From Lachnospiraceae bacterium UBA3826 (GTDB lineage: Bacteria > Bacillota > Clostridia > Lachnospirales > Lachnospiraceae), in the NCBI GenBank assembly GCA_002393095.1, contig DGII01000038.1:1-6316 (forward strand): a stretch of 6,316 nucleotides of DNA, in the 5' to 3' direction. This document shows positions 1 to 5,447 of the stretch, one piece after another. Under the pieces are notes generated by a model that saw only the letters and a list, made by a program, of their open reading frames with translations, had not been told where the DNA came from and ran no database searches. Numbering within the stretch: the first letter of the stretch is position 1; the number at the start of each line of letters is the position of its first letter. The translations under genes were made by a program, and so were the position numbers.

Positions 1-773
1 GGGATGTTCTCATAGAATCCGCCGCCGGTTATATGGCTGCAGCCCTTGATAATAATCCCTGCATCTCTGACATTCTTAAGCGCCTTAACATATATCCTTG
101 TCGGTCTTATGAGCGCTTCGCCCAATGTCTCGCCAAGTTCATCATAGTATGTATCAAGGCTCTCCTTCGTCATTTCGAATATCTTGCGTACAAGGGAGAA
201 GCCGTTGCTGTGGACACCGCTTGATGCTATACCGACAAGCACATCTCCTTCACGTATATTCTCACCCGTGATCATATCCTTACGGTCTACCACACCTACC
301 GTAAAGCCGGCCAGATCGTATTCATCCTCCGGCATAAGCCCCGGATGCTCGGCAGTCTCTCCGCCTATAAGCGCCGCATCCGATTGTCTGCAGCCCTCCG
401 CTACTCCCTTGACTATGGATGCTATCTTCTCCGGAATATTCTTACCGCATGCAATATAATCAAGGAAAAAGAGAGGCTCTCCTCCGGCGCAGGCAACATC
501 ATTAACACACATTGCCACCGCATCTATCCCTATGGTATCATGCTTATCCATTATGAATGCCAGCTTGACCTTGGTACCGCAGCCATCGGTTCCCGACAAA
601 AGAATCGGATCCTCCATCTCCTTAATCTTGGATAGTGAGAAGGCACCGGCGAATCCGCCCAGACCGCCTATTACCTCATCTCTTAAGGTGGTCTTCACAT
701 ATTCCTTCATAAGCTCCACCGATCTGTATCCTGCTTCAATATCCACTCCGGCTGATTTGTAATTAAGCGCCAT
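1..773 (-). CDS. purM: PurM, phosphoribosylformylglycinamidine cyclo-ligase (AIR synthetase), 3' part cut by window edge
   Basis: AIR synthetase closes the imidazole ring: formylglycinamidine ribonucleotide plus ATP gives 5-aminoimidazole ribonucleotide (AIR), in the cytosol. The frame begins with ATG at 773-771 and stays open to position 1, giving 257 codons plus two bases. The family is usually about 340-350 residues, so roughly three quarters is present. Family motifs appear in order: the N-terminal AGVDIEAG (residues 8-15), the glycine-rich GTDGCGTKVKLA (61-72), GGETAEHPG (137-145), GVHSNGFSL (186-194), RPTRIYVK (223-230) and HITGGGFYENIP up to the edge. The start is set by AGGAGG four bases upstream, which overlaps the purE stop codon, so the two genes are probably translationally coupled. 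PurM makes the substrate that PurE then carboxylates or rearranges. No frame disruption is seen. The C-terminal ATP-grasp-unrelated PurM domain is incomplete here only because the window ends. Confidence 0.97.
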   Translation of the reverse strand, partial: MALNYKSAGVDIEAGYRSVELMKEYVKTTLRDEVIGGLGGFAGAFSLSKIKEMEDPILLSGTDGCGTKVKLAFIMDKHDTIGIDAVAMCVNDVACAGGEPLFFLDYIACGKNIPEKIASIVKGVAEGCRQSDAALIGGETAEHPGLMPEDEYDLAGFTVGVVDRKDMITGENIREGDVLVGIASSGVHSNGFSLVRKIFEMTKESLDTYYDELGETLGEALIRPTRIYVKALKNVRDAGIIIKGCSHITGGGFYENI

Positions 774-777
774 AACT

Positions 778-783
778 CCTCCT
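778..783 (-). promoter_or_regulatory. Strong ribosome-binding site for purM overlapping the purE stop
   Basis: The minus strand reads AGGAGG, then AGTT, then the purM ATG. The TAG stop of purE (784-782) runs into the AGGAGG. This fixes the purM start and implies that ribosomes ending purE can reinitiate directly on purM. Confidence 0.8.
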
Positions 784-1297
784 ATTTAACGTAATTCTTA
801 TATCCGGTCTCTTTAAGCTTCTTATCCTTTGCCACGACCTGTTCCTTAAGGGTGTTCTTATACTCCTTAAGCCTTGCACGTATCTCATCATCCGATATGG
901 CGAGCATTCTGGCAGCCAGAAGTCCGGCATTGGCTCCGCCGCCGATAGCCACCGTAGCCACAGGTATACCCGATGGCATCTGCAATATTGAATACAGAGC
1001 ATCCGTTCCGTTTAAGGCTCCGCCGCCCATAGGAACTCCGATGACCGGAAGCGGGAATATCGCCGCACACATTCCGGGCAGATGCGCTGCCATTCCGGCA
1101 CCGGCTATAATAACCTTTATGCCCCTTTCTTCCGCGCCCTTCGCATATTCGAAGAATTCATCCGGCTCTCTGTGAGCCGAGATGATGTTCATCTCATATC
1201 CTATTCCGAATTCTTCCAGTATATCCGCTGCCTTGGCCATAACAGGCATGTCCGAATCACTGCCCATGACAATGCTTACCATAATCTTCTTATCCAT
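782..1297 (-). CDS. purE: PurE, N5-carboxyaminoimidazole ribonucleotide mutase (class I)
   Basis: PurE forms 4-carboxy-AIR (CAIR) in purine synthesis. Class I enzymes convert the N5-CAIR made by PurK. The 171-residue product is of normal class I length. It shows the N-terminal phosphate-binding MGSDSDM (11-17), SAHREP (40-45) with the catalytic histidine H42, AGAGMAAHLPGM (65-76), GVPMGGGALNG (87-97) and QMPSGIPVATVAIGG (106-120). The SAHR motif favours class I over the class II direct carboxylase. The usual GAGG is GAGM and the usual SAHRTP is SAHREP, both probably tolerated. A family member often begins near M6, but no ribosome site decides this clearly: AAAGG lies 13 bases before the ATG at 1297 and AAGG only two, so the exact start is uncertain by a few residues. 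It sits 24 bp after the aminopeptidase and 8 bp before purM. No purK is present in the window. Confidence 0.97.
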   Translation of the reverse strand: MDKKIMVSIVMGSDSDMPVMAKAADILEEFGIGYEMNIISAHREPDEFFEYAKGAEERGIKVIIAGAGMAAHLPGMCAAIFPLPVIGVPMGGGALNGTDALYSILQMPSGIPVATVAIGGGANAGLLAARMLAISDDEIRARLKEYKNTLKEQVVAKDKKLKETGYKNYVK

Positions 1298-1321
1298 TAC
1301 CTTAACTCTGCCTTTCTGACT

Positions 1322-3382
1322 TTACAGTTCATCAAGAGGTACATTGAGCTCCTCCGTTCCCTCCAGGACGAATCTGCCGTCCTTTATTATATCACTGATC
1401 TCTCCGGATTCCGTTACCGCATACAGCCTTTTTAATTCATCATAGGGTATGGTTATATCGGTATGACATCCGTAATATGCCTTAAGAGGATCGCTTTTTC
1501 TTGCTGCCGATATGCTGTTCTCCCTTGCCACAATTGCCTTGCCGTCAGGATTATATGTGACCATATCCTCCTCATGTGAGTAGCAGGTATCACCCATGGC
1601 AAAATGCGGCCCCGTCTTCTCGGCTATAAGTATCGGCATCACACTCCATAAAGCATACCTTTTGATCATGGCATATGCCGTTGTATTGGTGCCGATGGCA
1701 AATTCTCCCATCGGAAGGGAATCATGTGAGAACAGCAGGTACTTCTTCATGTACTCATCATTATCCTTTTTATCCGGATAATTACCCAGACTGTAATCCG
1801 CTATCATCCCATCCTTGATCCTAAGCTTAAGATCTATGAAGGGCATCTCATTAAGATATACCTTCTTGACATGCAGCAGCCCTTCCGTTCCCTTAAGTAC
1901 GGGCGATGTGAACACCTCTCCCACCGGAATGTTGACATCCGCCACACAGTTCTCAAAGCTCGTCTCCTTATCGGGGTCCTTAAGCTTCCACAGCTTGACC
2001 TTAAGATCGGTCTCATTGCCGTTGTCCCCAAGTATCCGGACATGATCCGCTTTATCAAGGACATCTATCATCTTCTGCTGTATATCCCTGTACTTCTCAT
2101 ATCCCAGTGTATTAAGCTTAAGCGTCTCATTAAAGACAGCCTCAAAATCATCTCCTATGGCCGGTATCGGGAAGGCTATTATGGTGAAGCTTCTCTCTTC
2201 GCCCTTAACATACTCATTCAGTATATCCACAGCCTTAACCGTATATTCACTGCTTAGCCTGCAAAATGCCTCATCCGGTCTTACCGCACTTTCCTTTATT
2301 GAAAGCACTTCAGACTTTTCTCCGAAGCTCTCTATAACTGCCGGTCCGCCATAGCCTCCCGCCTCTGTCTTATATTCCTCCAAAGCATTCCTGTAGCACA
2401 TAAGTCTGTGCTCCATAAGCCTTCTGTCATAGTAAAGCGCCCTGTCATTCTCATGATCCGCTTCGAACTGCCTGTTGACCACAGTGGAATAATACCCTGT
2501 CTTATTGAGCTTTCTGCCTGCCACGAAGCTTACTTCGCTTCGTCTTAAGCTTACATCAAGCCCCGCCTCTTTAAAAAGCTTAACAGCCTTCCTTACAACT
2601 CTCTCGAATCCGATAAAGTATCTTATCTCAACCAGATTCTTAAGCGTCACATCCTTGCCTGTTACCTCAAAGCCCTTAATATATCCGTTCACATAGACAG
2701 ATGCCATAAGCTCTATCTTCTCTTCGCTAAGAGAAGCCAGATATCCGGATACCTTTATCTCATTATCACCTATATATTCACCGTAATCATACAGATAATC
2801 CGTATTGCTTAAATCAGCTTCGGCTATTATCCGTCCTGCCGCCTTATTATCCCTGCCATAGAGATTACCGGCGCTGTTAAGTGCCATCTGCATGGAATAA
2901 TCGAAGGCATAATCCTTAAGTATGGCGCCAAGTCTCGCTGCCGTATCCTCTCCGGCTTCATTCTCCTCCGTAAGAGACATGCATACCGCCCCGTATATCT
3001 CAAGATAAAGACTTAACCTTATGACCAGCGCTTCCCTGTCCTTATCGAAAGCATAGCCTATGGCAGAGAACAGCTCCGCATATACGGCGGATAAGACTCT
3101 TCCCATATCCGTTCCGAAGACCGAGACCGCCTTATCGGGATTAAGGAAGCTGTCATCATAGTTCTCTGCTACATGTCTGTACAGATTATCGAGCAGCGGC
3201 TTCTTATCCCGCGCTGCAAGGGTGTAGTACCTTCCTGTCACAAGCTCCTCATACAGATTAATAACATCTGTTATGAACCCGCCGACTTCCTTGAAATAGC
3301 CGCAGTATATGCCACAATCCCCGATCTCGTCCGCAGTCTTTAATATTCTGTTTTTTAATAGATCATATATAAGCTCCGGCAT
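1322..3382 (-). CDS. Long M29-type (AmpS/aminopeptidase T-like) metallo-aminopeptidase
   Basis: The 686-residue product matches the M29 family of metal-dependent aminopeptidases in its C-terminal part, which removes N-terminal amino acids from peptides in the cytosol. All five expected metal ligands can be assigned: E489 in IPVGEVFTSP, E560 in MGEFAIGTN, H593 in GPHFAMGD, and H640 and D642 in CHTDITIPYDE. NPDGK (611-615) follows, as usual in the family. Typical M29 enzymes are about 410 residues with the first ligand near 250, so this protein carries roughly 240 extra N-terminal residues. That region is acidic, looks largely helical, and has no motif I recognise, no signal peptide and no membrane segment. 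The ATG at 3382 lies inside the upstream membrane gene (20-bp overlap) with only a weak ribosome site (GCGGAA), suggesting translational coupling. Activity is inferred from the ligands; substrate preference is unknown. Long forms of this kind are, from memory, not rare in Lachnospiraceae. Confidence 0.85.
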   Translation of the reverse strand: MPELIYDLLKNRILKTADEIGDCGIYCGYFKEVGGFITDVINLYEELVTGRYYTLAARDKKPLLDNLYRHVAENYDDSFLNPDKAVSVFGTDMGRVLSAVYAELFSAIGYAFDKDREALVIRLSLYLEIYGAVCMSLTEENEAGEDTAARLGAILKDYAFDYSMQMALNSAGNLYGRDNKAAGRIIAEADLSNTDYLYDYGEYIGDNEIKVSGYLASLSEEKIELMASVYVNGYIKGFEVTGKDVTLKNLVEIRYFIGFERVVRKAVKLFKEAGLDVSLRRSEVSFVAGRKLNKTGYYSTVVNRQFEADHENDRALYYDRRLMEHRLMCYRNALEEYKTEAGGYGGPAVIESFGEKSEVLSIKESAVRPDEAFCRLSSEYTVKAVDILNEYVKGEERSFTIIAFPIPAIGDDFEAVFNETLKLNTLGYEKYRDIQQKMIDVLDKADHVRILGDNGNETDLKVKLWKLKDPDKETSFENCVADVNIPVGEVFTSPVLKGTEGLLHVKKVYLNEMPFIDLKLRIKDGMIADYSLGNYPDKKDNDEYMKKYLLFSHDSLPMGEFAIGTNTTAYAMIKRYALWSVMPILIAEKTGPHFAMGDTCYSHEEDMVTYNPDGKAIVARENSISAARKSDPLKAYYGCHTDITIPYDELKRLYAVTESGEISDIIKDGRFVLEGTEELNVPLDEL

Positions 3383-3680
3383 AAAGTATTCCGCTTATTC
3401 CAATCACAGAAAGTATATTGAGTATTATCCCGATATAGGCAAATGCATAGAACCTCTCGGATTCCTGCCTGCCTATCAGTCCAAGTATTATCCCGGTAAA
3501 TGAAAAAACAAGTATGAGCACACATGAGGCTGCATAACGCAGAGGAGCCTGTCCGCCTCTGTCATATGTATTATATATGGCATAGACTATTGATGCCAAG
3601 TCCAAAATGCCCAATAATGTAGACATTATTCCTTTATTTGTATGCTGTTTATCCGTATATATGTACTTGCGCTTAAGCAT
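3363..3680 (-). CDS. Small three-helix membrane protein, possibly DUF6142-like
   Basis: This is a 105-residue hydrophobic protein. The lysine-rich N-terminus (MLKRKYIYTDKQHTNKG, residues 1-17) precedes three likely membrane helices at about 18-38, 48-70 and 78-101, with a short polar loop containing DRGGQ (40-44) and another containing RQESER (71-76). There is no cleavable signal peptide and no catalytic motif. The open frame could begin at 3707, but the ATG at 3680 is preferred: it has GGAG sites upstream and overlaps the pyrE stop by 8 bp, whereas the longer start would overlap by 35 bp. Its end overlaps the aminopeptidase start by 20 bp, so the three genes are probably translated together. 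The N-terminal pattern KYIYTDKQHTNKGIMST resembles, from memory, the uncharacterised family DUF6142; this could not be checked. Function unknown. Confidence 0.78.
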   Translation of the reverse strand: MLKRKYIYTDKQHTNKGIMSTLLGILDLASIVYAIYNTYDRGGQAPLRYAASCVLILVFSFTGIILGLIGRQESERFYAFAYIGIILNILSVIGISGILYAGAYI

Positions 3681-4368
3681 TTGCTCCGTACTCCGCATAA
3701 TACGCATCTATCCGCGCTTTGATATCGTCATCGATGATGACTCCGCACCTTGTCTCTCTTCCGTACAGATACTCCGTCACCTCGGCCATATTGACTATGG
3801 CATTGGTCTCAAAGCCGTAGAGCTTCTTGATCTCCTTAAGGGCACTTTCATCCGACTTACCCTTCTCCATTCTGTCTAAGGATACCATAAGTCCGAGGAT
3901 ATTAACATCTCCAACGCCCTTGATTATGGGCACTGTCTCCTCCATAGACTTTCCTGAGGTTGTAACATCCTCGATTATGACCACTCTGTCTCCGGGCTTT
4001 ATCACACTTCCTAAGAAAATGCCCACATCTCCGTGATCCTTTATCTCCTTACGGTTGGAGCTGTAGCTTATATTCTTATTATATAGCCTGTTATATGCCA
4101 TTACGGTAGCTACGCTTAACGGAATTCCCTTATACGCCGGTCCGAAGAGCACATCAAAATCATCTCCGTAGGCCTCATGAATGGCTCTGGCATAATACTC
4201 TCCGAGCCTGCTTAATGCCTCTCCCGTCACATATGCTCCGGCATTCATGAAAAAGGGAGACTTCCTGCCGCTTTTTAATGTAAAATCCCCGAACTTAAGT
4301 ACATTCTGTTCGACCATAAATTCAATGAATTCCTGCTTGTATTCTGTAATATCGCTCATATTTTTCAC
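3673..4368 (-). CDS. pyrE: PyrE, orotate phosphoribosyltransferase
   Basis: PyrE joins orotate and PRPP to give orotidine 5'-monophosphate, the fifth step of UMP synthesis; the dimer acts in the cytosol. The 231-residue product is near the usual 210-225. Visible motifs are the N-terminal substrate region FGDFTLKSGRKSPFF (26-40), GPAYKGIPL (76-84), the flexible catalytic loop NRKEIKDHG (105-113) with its lysines and histidine, and the PRPP-binding VVIIEDVTTSGKS (129-141). The PRPP loop reads EDVTTSGKS where the common consensus is DDVITTGGT; the acidic pair is effectively kept. The start is ambiguous: GTG at 4368 has GGAGG six bases upstream, and ATG at 4359 (residue 4) has GGAG eight bases upstream. 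It follows pyrF by 28 bp and its product uses the same intermediate. Its stop overlaps the next gene by 8 bp. Confidence 0.97.
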   Translation of the reverse strand: MKNMSDITEYKQEFIEFMVEQNVLKFGDFTLKSGRKSPFFMNAGAYVTGEALSRLGEYYARAIHEAYGDDFDVLFGPAYKGIPLSVATVMAYNRLYNKNISYSSNRKEIKDHGDVGIFLGSVIKPGDRVVIIEDVTTSGKSMEETVPIIKGVGDVNILGLMVSLDRMEKGKSDESALKEIKKLYGFETNAIVNMAEVTEYLYGRETRCGVIIDDDIKARIDAYYAEYGANA

Positions 4369-4379
4369 TCCGATCCTCC
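4368..4379 (-). promoter_or_regulatory. Two successive ribosome-binding sites before pyrE
   Basis: The minus strand carries GGAGG (4379-4375) and then GGAG (4371-4368). The first is well spaced for the GTG start at 4368, the second for the ATG at 4359; the second site overlaps the GTG itself. Either start is possible, and they differ by three residues. Confidence 0.6.
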
Positions 4380-4396
4380 GTCAACCTCGATGTCCG

Positions 4397-5326
4397 TTAA
4401 TCCTTCATGGCTATCGCCGCGGCGATATCCTCCTTCATATCCTTTACCGCCTTAAGCGCGGCATCCGCGAAGCCTTCCTCCTTATAGCCTGCGTATTTTT
4501 CATTCTGATACGCTCCGATTATACCTCTTGAGGAATTGATTATAGCACCGAGTCCGTCCTTGTCGAAGAAGTACTTAAGGTCGCTTCCTTTGCCGCCCTG
4601 CGCTCCGTAGCCCGGTACAAGTATATAGCTTTTTTTCATTATCTTCCTTAATGCCTTACCCTGCTCAGGGTACGTGGCACCCACAACTGCACCTATATAG
4701 CTGTATTCATCACCCATAAGCTCCTCGGCATAGGCGGCCACATTCTCACCTACCAGCTCATATAAGGGGCGTCCGTCCACATTCCTGTCCTGATACTCGC
4801 CGCTGCTGGGGTTAGAAGTCTTGACAAGTACGAATATACCCTTCTTATACTCCTTGCAGACATCGATAAAGGGCTTGATACCGTCTGCTCCAAGATATGG
4901 ATTGACCGTTGCGAAATCCTCATCAAAGGGAGCGATATACGTATCTCCTATCTTAACCCTGCCAAGATGGGCATCCGCATAAGCCGCCGATGTGGAGCCG
5001 ATATCTCCTCTCTTGACATCACCTATCACCACAAGTCCTTTTTCCTTGCAGTACTTTATGGTCTTCTCAAAGGCGCCAAGCCCCGGAAGTCCGAATCTCT
5101 CATACATTGCCACCTGCGGCTTGACCGCAGGGATATGCTCATACAGGGCATCTATCAGGCCCTTGTTGTATTCCCATATGGCATCTGCCATTGCCTCAAG
5201 CGACTCGCCTTTTTCTTTGATATGCTTCCTGATTATATAATCAGGAATTAACTTCTCTGTCGGGTCCAGACCCACGACTATAGGTGCGTTCTTCTTCTTT
5301 ATCTCTGCTACAAGTTTATTGATCAT
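4397..5326 (-). CDS. pyrF: PyrF, orotidine 5'-phosphate decarboxylase (type 2)
   Basis: PyrF decarboxylates OMP to UMP, the last step of de novo pyrimidine synthesis. The length (309 residues) and motif spacing are those of type 2 enzymes, longer than the roughly 230-residue type 1 form. Seen in order: VVGLDP (17-22), AVKPQVAMYERFG (67-79), the catalytic GDVKRGDIGST (102-112) with D103, K105 and D108, NPYLGADGIKPF (142-153), VKTSNPSS (168-175), PGYGAQGG (238-245) and the phosphate-binding NSSRGI (264-269). All key residues are kept. The ATG at 5326 is the only sensible start, yet the best Shine-Dalgarno (GGAGG, 5345-5341) lies 14 bases away, further than normal. A weaker GTGAG sits nearer. 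It is the first gene of the apparent pyrF-pyrE-purE-purM cluster and follows a 121-bp gap after nrdD, the likeliest place for the cluster's control signals. Confidence 0.97.
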   Translation of the reverse strand: MINKLVAEIKKKNAPIVVGLDPTEKLIPDYIIRKHIKEKGESLEAMADAIWEYNKGLIDALYEHIPAVKPQVAMYERFGLPGLGAFEKTIKYCKEKGLVVIGDVKRGDIGSTSAAYADAHLGRVKIGDTYIAPFDEDFATVNPYLGADGIKPFIDVCKEYKKGIFVLVKTSNPSSGEYQDRNVDGRPLYELVGENVAAYAEELMGDEYSYIGAVVGATYPEQGKALRKIMKKSYILVPGYGAQGGKGSDLKYFFDKDGLGAIINSSRGIIGAYQNEKYAGYKEEGFADAALKAVKDMKEDIAAAIAMKD

Positions 5327-5447
5327 ACTATTCTCACTAACCTCCGGCTCTCTTCATGTATAACGGCAAAGGGGCTAAAGGTAGATTGCCCTTAGCCCTG
5401 TTATTGTGTACTCTGTTTAATTACGGGTGGTAGTCATTAAGCTCATC
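5327..5447 (-). other. Intergenic region between nrdD and pyrF, probable leader of the nucleotide operon
   Basis: This is the longest non-coding stretch. It contains the stem-loop described separately. It also holds a 9-codon ORF starting one base after the nrdD stop (5446-5417, MSLMTTTRN) and a 4-codon ORF, GTG AGA ATA GTA TGA (5337-5323), whose stop overlaps the pyrF ATG. TATACAT at about 5363-5357 could be a -10 box, but no TTGACA-like -35 lies at the right distance, so a promoter cannot be called. I see no PyrR-type binding loop. Either pyrF is read through from nrdD or its promoter is weak. Confidence 0.45.
5360..5404 (-). other. Stem-loop between nrdD and pyrF (possible attenuator or processing site)
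   Basis: On the minus strand GGGCTAA (5398-5392) pairs with TTAGCCC (5378-5372). Three more inner pairs, one of them G-U, give a 10-bp stem with a 7-base loop. An outer helix ATAAC/GTTAT (5404-5400 with 5364-5360) closes around it across a 1-by-7 internal loop. GGCAA in the loop side (5390-5386) can alternatively pair with TTGCC (5369-5365), which would break the inner stem. The 3' arm is followed by CCTTTGCC rather than a run of T, so it is not a standard intrinsic terminator. A weak nrdD terminator, an RNA-processing site or an attenuator are all possible. Confidence 0.5.

Noticed and set aside
33..762. Several open frames on the plus strand opposite purM (33-224, 184-459, 345-635, 532-762)
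   Set aside because: They lie opposite a clear purM frame full of family motifs, have no ribosome sites, and their translations look like no protein family.
763..1435. Overlapping frames on both strands across purE (763-1002, 852-1175, 888-1070, 1082-1435)
   Set aside because: They are shadows of purE in other frames; the purE frame alone carries conserved motifs and a sensible context.
1596..2696. Short frames opposite or within the aminopeptidase gene
   Set aside because: The 686-residue frame is continuous with all metal ligands; the short frames have serine/leucine-rich compositions typical of antisense reading.
3363..3707. Longer start at 3707 for the small membrane protein
   Set aside because: It would overlap pyrE by 35 bp and add MRIMRSTEQ without a good ribosome site; the ATG at 3680 has GGAG upstream and a coupling overlap.
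5357..5363. TATACAT as the -10 box of a pyrF promoter
   Set aside because: No TTGACA-like sequence lies 16-18 bases upstream, and the site overlaps the outer stem of the hairpin; support is too weak to call.
5372..5398. Intrinsic terminator for nrdD
   Set aside because: The stem is good, but it is followed by CCTTTGCC instead of a T-run, so it was recorded as an unassigned stem-loop.
5417..5446. Nine-codon ORF after nrdD as a remnant of nrdG
   Set aside because: The translation MSLMTTTRN does not match the NrdG N-terminus and there is no CxxxCxxC motif nearby; it may be chance.
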